Below, piece by piece: positions 36,007 through 44,290 of a stretch of 64,000 bases of DNA (position 1 is the stretch's first letter; each line of letters starts with the position of its first letter). The DNA is from Rufibacter glacialis (GTDB taxonomy: Bacteria > Bacteroidota > Bacteroidia > Cytophagales > Hymenobacteraceae). The stretch covers positions 186,001 through 250,000 of the forward strand of contig NZ_VKKZ01000025.1 of assembly GCF_008271745.1 (NCBI RefSeq), given 5' to 3'. The notes beneath the pieces are model-generated. The model was not told the DNA's origin. It saw only the letters and a program-made list of their open reading frames with translations, and searched no databases. Position numbers and translations under genes: made by a program.

Positions 36007-38316
36007 ATGATCCTCCGCCTGAAGAATCCCTTGCTTGTCCTGGGTCTTGTCTTGCTTGCTTTGGCGCCCGCCGCCGCCCAGAAGAAAAGCGTTCCTGCCC
36101 TCTCTCCCGTAGACTTGGTGAACCCGCTCATGGGCACCGACTCCAAGCCCGAACTCTCCAACGGCAACACCTACCCGGCCGTGGCCGTGCCCTGGGGCAT
36201 GAACCTGTGGACCCCGCAGACCGGCACCATGGGCAACGGCTGGGCCTACACCTATACCGCCGACAAGATCAGGGGCTTCAAGCAGACGCACCAGCCCTCG
36301 CCCTGGATGAACGACTACGGGCAGTTCGTGATCATGCCCGTGACCGGGAAGATGAAATTTGACCAGGACGGGCGGGCCAGCTGGTTCTCACACAAGTCGG
36401 AGACGCCCAAACCCTACTACTACGGCGTGTACCTGGCTGACCATGACGTGACCGCCGAACTCACCCCCACCGAGCGGGCCGCGCAGTTCCGTTTCACTTA
36501 CCCCAAGTCAGACAGCTCGTTCCTGGTGGTTGACGCCCTGGACCGGGGCTCCTACATCAAGGTCATTCCCGGGGAGCGGAAGATTGTGGGTTACACCACC
36601 CGCGCCGCCCGCAGCAACCCCAAGAACTTCAAGAACCACTTCGTCATCTACGTAGACAAACCCTTCACCCTGGCCCGCACCTTCCGGGGTAAAACGCTGG
36701 CCGGCAAAGACTCGCTGGAACTCACCTCCACCCATTCCGGGGCCGTGATCGGGTTCAAGACGGTTAAGGGCGAGAAAGTGCACCTGAAGGTAGCCTCTTC
36801 CTTCATCAGCCTGGCCCAGGCCGAGCTGAACCTGAGCCGCGAGCTGGCCCAGGACGGTTTTGAGGCCACCAAGGCCAAGGCCCGCCAGCGTTGGACAGAG
36901 GCCCTGGGCCGCATCAAAGTGGAGGGCGGCACCGAGGAGCAGCAACGCACTTTTTACTCCTGCCTCTACCGCACCCTGTTCTTCCCGCACAAGATGTATG
37001 AGATCAACGCCGCCAACCAGGTGGTGCACTACAGCCCCTACACGGGCCAAACCTTGCCGGGCTACCGCTTCGCCGGCACCGGTTTCTGGGACACGTTCCG
37101 GGCGCTCTACCCCTTCCTGAACCTGGTCTACCCCGGCATCAACAAAGAGATGCAGGAAGGCCTCATCAATGACTACAAAGAGGGCGGCTGGCTGCCCGAG
37201 TGGTCCAGCCCCGGCTACGCCGACATCATGGTGGGCAACAACTCGGCCTCGGTGGTGGCCGATGCCTACCTCAAAGGCCTGCGCGGCTACGACATCGAGA
37301 AGCTCTACGAGGCGCTGCTGCACGGGGCCAACAACGAGGGCCCCATCACCGCCATCGGCCGCAAGGGCGCCGAGTACTACAACCGGCTTGGCTACGTGCC
37401 CTATGACGTGAAGATCAACGAGAACGCCGCCCGCACCCTGGAGTACGCCTATGACGACTTCGCCATCTACCAGCTGGCCAAGGCGCTGAAAAGACCGCAG
37501 GCCGAGGTCGACCTCTACGCCAGGCGCAGCCAGAACTACCGCCACCTGTTTGACCCGGCCACCGGGCTCATGCGCGGCAAGAACCAGGACGGCACTTTCC
37601 AGACACCCTTCAACCCCTTCAAGTGGGGCGACGCCTTCACCGAGGGCAACAGCTGGCATTACTCCTGGAGCGTGTTCCACGACGTGCAGGGGCTGGTGGA
37701 TTTGATGGGCGGCAAGGAGAACTTCGTCAAGAAGCTGGACTCGGTGTTCACCCTGCCGCCGGTCTACGACGAGAGCTACTACGGCAGCGTGATCCACGAG
37801 ATCCGGGAGATGCAGATCGCCAATATGGGCCAGTACGCGCACGGCAACCAGCCCATCCAGCACATGATCTACCTCTACAACTACGCCGGTGCGCCCTGGA
37901 AGACGCAGTACTGGGTGCGCCAGACCATGGACCGCATGTACAAACCCACCCCCGACGGCTACTGCGGCGACGAGGACAACGGCCAGACCTCGGCCTGGTA
38001 CGTGTTCAGCGCCCTGGGCTTCTACCCCGTGTGCCCCGCCACCGACCAGTACGTGCTGGGCGCCCCGCTCTTCCCCAAGGTGACCATAACCCTGGAAAAT
38101 GGCAAAAAAGTGGAGATAGAGGCCCCTAAAAACAGCGCCCAGAACCTGTACGTGCAGGACCTGAAGCTGAACGGCAAGAAGCACGACCAGAACTGGGTGG
38201 GGCACTTCGAGCTGATGAAGGGGGCCAAGCTGACGTTTGACATGACTGACCAACCCAACACCAAGCGTGGCACCCAAGACAGTGCCTTCCCCTACTCGTT
38301 CTCCAACCAGAAATAA
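36007..38316 (+). CDS. GH92 family glycosidase (alpha-mannosidase type), copy 1
   Basis: A 769-residue secreted enzyme. The ATG at 36007 starts the signal peptide (MILRLKNPLLVLGLVLLALA, cleaved near AAAQ). GH92 features: VDLVNPLMGTDSK at the start of the beta-sandwich domain, GTGFWDTFRALYPFLNLVYP at the head of the catalytic barrel, EGNSWHYSWSVFHD, and the GDEDNGQTSAWYVFSALGF block with the acidic residues used in calcium-dependent inverting hydrolysis. The family removes alpha-mannosyl residues from glycans. Third codon positions are nearly all G or C between about 36.1 and 38.1 kb, which produces long antisense open frames. A second GH92 gene is 6 kb away on the other strand. Confidence 0.92.
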   Translation: MILRLKNPLLVLGLVLLALAPAAAQKKSVPALSPVDLVNPLMGTDSKPELSNGNTYPAVAVPWGMNLWTPQTGTMGNGWAYTYTADKIRGFKQTHQPSPWMNDYGQFVIMPVTGKMKFDQDGRASWFSHKSETPKPYYYGVYLADHDVTAELTPTERAAQFRFTYPKSDSSFLVVDALDRGSYIKVIPGERKIVGYTTRAARSNPKNFKNHFVIYVDKPFTLARTFRGKTLAGKDSLELTSTHSGAVIGFKTVKGEKVHLKVASSFISLAQAELNLSRELAQDGFEATKAKARQRWTEALGRIKVEGGTEEQQRTFYSCLYRTLFFPHKMYEINAANQVVHYSPYTGQTLPGYRFAGTGFWDTFRALYPFLNLVYPGINKEMQEGLINDYKEGGWLPEWSSPGYADIMVGNNSASVVADAYLKGLRGYDIEKLYEALLHGANNEGPITAIGRKGAEYYNRLGYVPYDVKINENAARTLEYAYDDFAIYQLAKALKRPQAEVDLYARRSQNYRHLFDPATGLMRGKNQDGTFQTPFNPFKWGDAFTEGNSWHYSWSVFHDVQGLVDLMGGKENFVKKLDSVFTLPPVYDESYYGSVIHEIREMQIANMGQYAHGNQPIQHMIYLYNYAGAPWKTQYWVRQTMDRMYKPTPDGYCGDEDNGQTSAWYVFSALGFYPVCPATDQYVLGAPLFPKVTITLENGKKVEIEAPKNSAQNLYVQDLKLNGKKHDQNWVGHFELMKGAKLTFDMTDQPNTKRGTQDSAFPYSFSNQK

Positions 38317-38840
38317 GCCTTCTCTTCCATTGGAGGCTGGGGAAGCTATCTTTAACCTTTTATTGGTTTAAGATATTTTTTAAGGTACTGGTTCAAGTTT
38401 TCAACTTGGACCCACTTTGGACTGAAGTTTTTAACTTCAGTGAGGCCTAAGCCTCAAAAATGGCTCCTTTGCTTACCTTTACCCCTTGCTTTTGTCAAGT
38501 AACACAGCACGCGGCACAAAATGAAACGGCCCTGCCCCTAATTAGTGGGCTGGGCCATTAAGTACGACTTTGAAGGCTTAAACTGGGGGTAAGTTTGTTA
38601 CCATTCTTGTATAGTTTGAGGCTTTCGCCTCACTGAAGTTGCAAACTTCAGTTCATTTTAGGTCCAAGTTGAAAACTTGAACCAGCTATATTTTTAGAAC
38701 TTAACAGCCGTGCGGCCTTAGAGGGAGAGAAAAGGTTCTTTTCCTCTGAGGCAGGGTAAAAAGCAGCAACCAGAGCCACGCCCTAAGGATTGGGAATGCC
38801 TTTTTAGGCCTCTTTTCTAGAAAAGGCCAAAAAAACGTAA
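38317..38840. other. Convergent intergenic region with inverted repeats
   Basis: No gene is supported between the GH92 gene and the aldo/keto reductase. The region holds the multi-hairpin inverted repeat. Confidence 0.6.
38389..38684. repeat. Pair of inverted 70-bp multi-hairpin repeats
   Basis: Arms at 38389-38458 and 38615-38684 are reverse complements with 61 of 70 bases matching. Each arm is made of three short palindromes in a row (CAAGTTTTCAACTTG, CTGAAGTTTTTAACTTCAG and GAGGCCTAAGCCTC in the first arm). Most changes lie in hairpin loops or spacers, so pairing is kept. The 156 bp between the arms hold no gene. Confidence 0.75.
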
Positions 38841-38896
38841 ACCCCCATAAAAAAGCAGCAAGGCGAAAACGCTTTGCTGCTTTTTCATGGGGGTTT
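38841..38896 (-). terminator. Long terminator hairpin of the aldo/keto reductase gene
   Basis: Almost 24 paired bases (from ACCCCCAT...GCAGCAAGGC to GCTTTGCTGC...ATGGGGGT) around loop GAAAAC, with A and T runs inside the stem. It lies 33 bp after the stop of the minus-strand gene. Confidence 0.75.
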
Positions 38897-38928
38897 TCTG
38901 AAAAGGACGCGTAAAACGGCAGAGGCTC

Positions 38929-39918
38929 TTACTTCAGAATATCCTCAATATGCGCCAGTTCATCTGCCGTGAAGTGCGAGTTGTGCATGCACTGGAGAGA
39001 ATCTGCCAGTTGCGCCGGGGTGCTGGCGCCAATCAGGACCGAGGTCACGCGGGGATCTTTCAGCAACCAGGCCAGCGCCATCTGGGCCAGGCTCTGGCCA
39101 CGGTCTTCGGCCAGGGCGTTGAACTGCCGGAGTTGGGCCAGCCGCTCTTCGGTGATATCGCCTTCTTTGAGGAATCCGTGGGGTTTAGCGGCGCGGGAGT
39201 TTTCTGGAATGCCTTTCAGGTACTTGTTCGTGAGCAAACCCTGGGCCAGCGGCGAGAAAGGGATGCAGCCCACTCCTTCCTGGGCCAGCAAATCCAATAA
39301 GCTCTCTTCCACCCACCGCACAAACATGGAGTACTTTGGCTGGTGGATGAGGCAGGGGGTGCCCAGTTCCTTCAGAATCTGAATAGCCCGGGTAGCCTCT
39401 GGAGTTTCATAATTGGAAAGGCCCACGTACAGGGCTTTTCCCTGGCGCACGATGGCATCCAACGCGCCCATGGTTTCTTCTAAAGGGGTATCAGGGTCTG
39501 GGCGGTGGTGATAAAAAATATCCACATAGTCCAGCTTCATGCGCTTCAGGCTTTGGTCCAGACTGGAGATCATATACTTGCGTGAGCCCCATTCCCCGTA
39601 AGGCCCTTCCCACATCCGGTAGCCGGCCTTGGTGGAGATGATGAGCTCATCGCGGTACCCGCGGAAGTCTTCGTGCAGGATTTTCCCGAAATTCTCTTCG
39701 GCCGAGCCGGGCGGCGGCCCGTAGTTGTTGGCCAGGTCAAAATGGGTAACGCCAGCGTCAAAGGCATCTTGCAGGATCTTACGGGAATTAGAAAGCACGT
39801 CTACGTGCCCGAAATTATGCCATAAGCCCAGCGACAAAGCCGGCAACTTTAAGCCACTGGTGCCGCACCGGCGGTATTCCATGGTAGCATACCGCTGGGA
39901 AGAAGGTGTATAGGTCAT
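38929..39918 (-). CDS. Aldo/keto reductase, YghZ/glyceraldehyde-3-phosphate reductase type
   Basis: A 329-residue cytoplasmic NADPH-dependent reductase. I use the ATG at 39918 (MTYTPSSQRYATMEYRRCG) since upstream residues have no family likeness. Features: MEYRRCGTSGLKLPALSLG start, DLANNYGPPPGSAEENFG with the catalytic Tyr, the Lys in IISTKAGY, YVDIFYHHRPDPDTPLEE with the His, and the coenzyme loop VTSVLIGASTPAQLADSL. It resembles the E. coli YghZ group, which acts on L-glyceraldehyde 3-phosphate and other toxic aldehydes. A second reductase of another subgroup is at 46820-47803. Confidence 0.88.
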   Translation of the reverse strand: MTYTPSSQRYATMEYRRCGTSGLKLPALSLGLWHNFGHVDVLSNSRKILQDAFDAGVTHFDLANNYGPPPGSAEENFGKILHEDFRGYRDELIISTKAGYRMWEGPYGEWGSRKYMISSLDQSLKRMKLDYVDIFYHHRPDPDTPLEETMGALDAIVRQGKALYVGLSNYETPEATRAIQILKELGTPCLIHQPKYSMFVRWVEESLLDLLAQEGVGCIPFSPLAQGLLTNKYLKGIPENSRAAKPHGFLKEGDITEERLAQLRQFNALAEDRGQSLAQMALAWLLKDPRVTSVLIGASTPAQLADSLQCMHNSHFTADELAHIEDILK

Positions 39919-40312
39919 CTGGTTGTTACTTTGGTAGGGGCGTAAAATACGGCTTAATGACGGATTGCCAAAAAGGAAAATGCCTGGGGCTGCCCGGCCC
40001 TTTCTCCCTTTGAAATTCCAACCAGCGGCTACCATGGTAACATCCGGAACCCCAGGAAAAAACTAACCCCAAGTAAACACCTAAAGCGGCACCAGAAATT
40101 TTTGGCCTTCCCCACAAACGCCTTGACCAACCATTTCAACTGAAGCACGTATCAAGTAGGTTATCCTGAAAGAAACCCAGAAAAAGAGCGAAGACAAAAG
40201 TTTTGGCCCATCGCTAAAACCTGCTTTGATGCTTCCTTTTTATGCGTAGATTTCCCACCGAAATTATCCCGGCACTCCTGAACAGGCACAAGTATCCTTG
40301 GCTTTTAATACT
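39919..40312. other. Divergent intergenic region
   Basis: No gene is supported. It contains the dispersed word AGCACGTATCAAGTAG (40144-40159) also seen after gltD, and the promoters of the two flanking genes must lie here. Confidence 0.5.
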
Positions 40313-42247
40313 ATGATAAACGTAGCACCAGACACTGTTTCTGCTGATTTCGCCCTACACACCTCTGAGGATCTTTACCGCTTACTGATTGAAAGCATCA
40401 CAGATTACGCTATTTATTTCTTAGATAGCAAGGGCAACGTGGCCACCTGGAACACGGGGGCGAAAGCCTTGAAACAATACGAGCCAGAGGAAATCATAGG
40501 AAAGCATTTCTCCCTCTTCTACTCCCCTGAACAGCAGAGAAACCAGTATCCGGCCTATGAACTGGAGCAGGCCCAACTGCACGGGAAATTTGAGGACGAA
40601 GGCTGGCGCATCCGCAAAGACGGCTCGGCCTTCTGGGCCAACGTCATCCTCACGCCCGTGTACAACCAGGAAAAAGAGCTGCTGGGGTTCTCTAAAATAA
40701 CGCGTGACCTCTCTGAAAAGAAAAAAGCCGAGGACGACCTCTTCAAGGCGTATGAAGAACTGAAGGAAAGCGAGGAAAAGTACCGCCTGCTGGTGGAAGG
40801 CGTGGGCGATTATGCCATTTTCATGCTGGACTCAGCGGGCCACGTGGCCACCTGGAACCAAGGCGCCCAAAAAATCAAAGGGTATCAGGCGGACGAGATC
40901 ATAGGGAAGTATTTTGCCAAGTTCTACAGCCGGGAGGCCGTACAGGCCTGTTACCCGGCCTATGAATTACGGGAGGCCAAGAAACATGGCCGGTTTGAAG
41001 ACGAAGGCTGGCGGTTCCGAAAAGACGGCTCCTCTTTCTGGGCCAATGTGGTGATCACGGCCATCTACAACGCCAAAAAAGAACTTATTGGCTTCTCCAA
41101 GATCACCCGCGACCTCACCGAGAAGAAACAACTGGAGGAACAGCTCTTCCAGACGCATGAAGACCTGCGGGAAAGCGAGGAAAAGTCACGCTTACTCATT
41201 GACAGCGTGCAGGACTATGCCATTATCATGCTGAACACCGAAGGGCATATTGTGAAATGGAACCTGGGGGCCCAGAGAATCAAAGGTTATACCGCAGAAG
41301 ATGTGTTGGGCAAGCACTTTTCCATGTTCTACCCCCGGGAGGCCATTGAAGACGGCTTTCCGCAGTTTGAATTAAACCAAGCGCTGGAGAAAGGACGCTT
41401 TGAAGACGAGGGCTGGCGTATCAGAAAAGACGGTACCGCTTTCTGGGCCAATGTGGTCATCACCCCGGTGTACAACTCAGACAAACGCCTGCTGGGCTTC
41501 GGCAAAATCACCCGTGACTTAACAGAACGCCGGCGCAACGAGGAACTGATGCGGAAAAACCAGGACCTGGTGCGCATCAACAATGAACTGGACAACTTTG
41601 TCTATACGGCCTCCCATGACCTCAAATCGCCTATTGCCAACCTGGAGGGCCTCCTGGGGGCTTTGCAGGAAGATCTGGGCGCAGACCTGGAGCAGCACAA
41701 GCAGATCATCTCCCTCATGAATGGCTCCATCACATCGCTCAGAAGAGTGGTCACTGACTTGTCTGAAATCACCAAACTACAGCAGAACATTGAGGAAAAG
41801 CAGGAGATAAACCTTCTGGAACTGGTAACGGAAGTAGAGGAAAGCCTACGTGACCTCATCCAGACTTCCGGGGCCCGCCTTAAGAAAGAGGATTTCGGTT
41901 TCACCCACCTGCAGTACTCCCGCCGCAACCTGCGCAGCATCTTGCACAACCTCATCTCCAACGCCATCAAGTACGCCGCTCCCCAAAGAACCCCGGAGGT
42001 AGAACTCAAGACTTACGTTACTTCGGCCGGCACCCGGGTGCTGACGGTGGCAGATAACGGACTGGGCATACCAGCAGGCCAGACCAAGAAAATCTTTGCC
42101 ATGTTCAAGCGGGGGCATGACCACGTGGAAGGCTCAGGCATTGGCCTGTACCTGGTCAAGAGAATCCTGGAGAATTCAGGCGATGAGATCAGCGTAGAGA
42201 GCCAGGAAGGCAAAGGCTCTGTGTTTAAGGTCAGTTTTCACCCATAA
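40313..42247 (+). CDS. Soluble histidine kinase with three tandem PAS domains
   Basis: A 644-residue cytoplasmic kinase without signal or membrane helix. Three very similar PAS-PAC units start at 40376, 40781 and 41186, exactly 405 bases (135 residues) apart; each has a DYAI..LD/LN opening, a GKHF/GKYF turn, the FEDEGWR block and an ITRDL(S/T)EK or ER ending. The H-box SHDLKSPIANLEG has His435. The ATPase domain has the N-box LHNLISNAIKYA, G1 DNGLGIP and GSGIGLYLVKRI. ATG 40313 is preferred to a TTG five codons upstream. The PAS family senses light, redox or small ligands through bound cofactors; none can be assigned. No response regulator adjoins. Confidence 0.9.
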   Translation: MINVAPDTVSADFALHTSEDLYRLLIESITDYAIYFLDSKGNVATWNTGAKALKQYEPEEIIGKHFSLFYSPEQQRNQYPAYELEQAQLHGKFEDEGWRIRKDGSAFWANVILTPVYNQEKELLGFSKITRDLSEKKKAEDDLFKAYEELKESEEKYRLLVEGVGDYAIFMLDSAGHVATWNQGAQKIKGYQADEIIGKYFAKFYSREAVQACYPAYELREAKKHGRFEDEGWRFRKDGSSFWANVVITAIYNAKKELIGFSKITRDLTEKKQLEEQLFQTHEDLRESEEKSRLLIDSVQDYAIIMLNTEGHIVKWNLGAQRIKGYTAEDVLGKHFSMFYPREAIEDGFPQFELNQALEKGRFEDEGWRIRKDGTAFWANVVITPVYNSDKRLLGFGKITRDLTERRRNEELMRKNQDLVRINNELDNFVYTASHDLKSPIANLEGLLGALQEDLGADLEQHKQIISLMNGSITSLRRVVTDLSEITKLQQNIEEKQEINLLELVTEVEESLRDLIQTSGARLKKEDFGFTHLQYSRRNLRSILHNLISNAIKYAAPQRTPEVELKTYVTSAGTRVLTVADNGLGIPAGQTKKIFAMFKRGHDHVEGSGIGLYLVKRILENSGDEISVESQEGKGSVFKVSFHP

Positions 42248-42276
42248 GCCCTCAAAACACCTTTCCAGATAAAAAG

Positions 42277-42319
42277 AACGGGGTGGCACCAGGCTTTTGA
42301 GGCCTGGTGCCACCCCGTT
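42277..42319. terminator. Bidirectional terminator between the PAS kinase and dienelactone hydrolase genes
   Basis: A perfect 18-bp stem (42277-42294 with 42302-42319) with a 7-base loop lies between two converging genes. An A-rich 5' side (AAAAAG) and a short TTT on the 3' side allow use in both directions. Confidence 0.7.
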
Positions 42320-42374
42320 TGCTTGAGGCCAACGCCTGGGATAAATATGCGCTCCGCAGTAAAACGGAATTCTC

Positions 42375-43229
42375 TTATTTCAGCTTGCGGCCAAACAGAT
42401 CAAGGGTGCGTTGCCAGGCCAAGGCAGCGGCTTCAGGGTGGTAGCGGGTTGGGGAGGTATTGTTGTTGAACGCGTGGTTGGCGCCTGCATACACATACAG
42501 TTGAAACTTGGTACCGGCTTCTTTCAGGGCCTGCTCAAAGGCTAGTATGCCGGCATTCACCCGTTCATCCAGGCCGCCGTAGTGGAGCAGCAGTTCGGCT
42601 TTGATCTTGGAGACGTCTGCCGCCTCTGGCTGGCGTCCGTAGTACGCCACCGCCGCGTCCAGGTCAGGAGAATGGATGGCTAACTGCCCTACCAGGGCCC
42701 CGCCCCAGCAGAAGCCTACCGCGCCGGTTTTCCCGTTCCCGTTCTGGTGTTTTTGCAGGTACTCCAGCCCTTTGAGGAAGTTGCCCAGGTTCTGCTTCGC
42801 ATTCAGCTTAGCAAACATACTGCGGGCCTCGTCTTCATTGGCGGGCGTGCCTCCCAGCGGCGAGAGCGCATCTGGCGCCAGGGCAATATAGCCGGCCTGG
42901 GCCACCCGCAGGGCCACGTCTTTGATATGTGGGTTCAACCCCCGGTTCTCATGGATCACCAGCACCGTTCCCAGTTTCTTCTTCCCCTTCGGCTGCGCCT
43001 GGAACCCTTTCATGGTGACCCCATCAGCCCCCGGGAAAGTGACGTCTCCGCTTTGGATGCTGGGGTCTTCTACCGTGGCGGCGTGGGCGTAATTGTTCTC
43101 CAGCAGGGGCAGCAGAGACAGAGCCAGGGTGAGGCTGCCCGTCAGTTTGGCCAGCCGGGTAATGAACTCCTTGCGGGAAAGCGGGGCGTGGGTGTACTCA
43201 TCGAAGAGGTTGATGATGCGCTGGTCCAT
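42375..43229 (-). CDS. Dienelactone hydrolase family protein
   Basis: A 284-residue alpha/beta hydrolase. The ATG at 43229 (MDQRIINLFDEYTHAPLSRK) is chosen; a hydrophobic stretch at about residues 28-43 and an AHA site near 49-51 suggest a Tat- or Sec-like signal, which is common in this group (LSRKEFITRLAKLTGSLTLA). Catalytic parts: HENRG with the Glu that activates the nucleophile, GFCWGG with Cys174, an acidic LDERVN motif and ANHAFNN with the His. The family opens dienelactones in aromatic breakdown, but many members have unknown esterase roles. No aromatic pathway genes adjoin it. Confidence 0.85.
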   Translation of the reverse strand: MDQRIINLFDEYTHAPLSRKEFITRLAKLTGSLTLALSLLPLLENNYAHAATVEDPSIQSGDVTFPGADGVTMKGFQAQPKGKKKLGTVLVIHENRGLNPHIKDVALRVAQAGYIALAPDALSPLGGTPANEDEARSMFAKLNAKQNLGNFLKGLEYLQKHQNGNGKTGAVGFCWGGALVGQLAIHSPDLDAAVAYYGRQPEAADVSKIKAELLLHYGGLDERVNAGILAFEQALKEAGTKFQLYVYAGANHAFNNNTSPTRYHPEAAALAWQRTLDLFGRKLK

Positions 43230-43357
43230 GGGCTTTGTCTTGTTAAGGATAGATGGGAAATGGGAATTCCCTTCCCCCAAATTGCTGAATAATCCCGCAG
43301 CATGCAAATCTTCTTTTCCCTCCTCCTTTTTCAGAACCCCCTCTTTTTCAGGGCAAT

Positions 43358-44161
43358 CTACGCTTCCTCTTCCAGGAAGAAGGAATGGTAGTTGGTCTCC
43401 TGGAAATAGGCTTTCAGCTCCGCAAAATTCTGGATAAGTTCTGCCAGCGGCTCAGGGTTCTGCCGGGCCAGCAAAGTCTCCAGCCGTTCCCGCTTCACGC
43501 CCAGAAAATCCTGCACGCGGTGCAGCACTTCCTGCGGGCGTTGCACCAGCTCTTCATAGAACACCTCCAGTTTAGCCTGTTTGGCGAAAAACGCGTCAAA
43601 AACCGCTTCTTCCTCTTCCATAACCGTGAAATGGCGCAGGCATTCCTGCGGAGTCAGGAAAATGGCTTTCGCCGAGGCGGCCTCCGGGACATCCAGGAGC
43701 GGTTTAGACCACTTCTGGTTTTTCTGGGCAATCTTCAGCGACACCAGGGACCGTAGATGGTTGCGCCTTTTCAGGTGAATGACTTTAAGGCTGGCATCTT
43801 GCTGAAAAACCTCCCAAATGGGTTTCTGAAAAGACTCCTGCTGCCAGCCATAGAACAACTTGAACCCCACGGCCTTGATCACCGGACTATACGGTTTCAA
43901 TCCGGTAGTGTGCAGGTAGTCCAAGAGTTGTTCTGGCCCCAGGTGCTGGGTTCTGGAAGGGTGCAGGAACTCATCTAAGGAGAGAACGCGGGTATGGTTG
44001 TTCAGGTAGGTATGCAGCAAGGTAGAGCCGGTGCGCGCCCTGCCCAACAAGGCGAAAGCCACGTACTTCTTACCCCTGAACAAAGGGACGGCGTTTAGGA
44101 GGCGTTTACCATAAATCACCAGTAAAGTGCGTACGTACGCCGGCAACACCTTCATTTCCAT
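43358..44161 (-). CDS. Sulfotransferase-like protein (Stf0/NodH type)
   Basis: A 267-residue protein. The PAPS 5'-phosphosulfate loop is visible as FALLGRARTGSTLLHTYLNN (about residues 36-55) and the 3'-phosphate site as VIHLKRRNHLRSLVSLKIAQ. The acceptor domain is not informative. There is no signal peptide, so it acts in the cytoplasm or at the inner face of the membrane. The enzymes transfer sulfate from PAPS to carbohydrates or lipids; a surface glycan or lipid is possible but the substrate is unknown. It lies 128 bp after the minus-strand neighbour to its 3' side and is not clearly in an operon. Confidence 0.78.
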   Translation of the reverse strand: MEMKVLPAYVRTLLVIYGKRLLNAVPLFRGKKYVAFALLGRARTGSTLLHTYLNNHTRVLSLDEFLHPSRTQHLGPEQLLDYLHTTGLKPYSPVIKAVGFKLFYGWQQESFQKPIWEVFQQDASLKVIHLKRRNHLRSLVSLKIAQKNQKWSKPLLDVPEAASAKAIFLTPQECLRHFTVMEEEEAVFDAFFAKQAKLEVFYEELVQRPQEVLHRVQDFLGVKRERLETLLARQNPEPLAELIQNFAELKAYFQETNYHSFFLEEEA

Positions 44162-44290
44162 ACGGGGGCAAGGCTAAAAGAGAACATCAGAATAAATGAA
44201 TGACCACCATTCCGGTGGCTGGTGAAGGCTGTTTCCGGCAGCCACTCCGCTTAGGAAAAATACCCGAGGCAGCTTCCAGCTGATCCTACC

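Noticed and set aside
36508-38277. A 589-codon antisense open frame opposite the first GH92 gene
   Set aside because: It is produced by G/C at nearly every third position of the GH92 gene; its translation is low in normal domain patterns, while the plus strand codes a complete GH92 enzyme.
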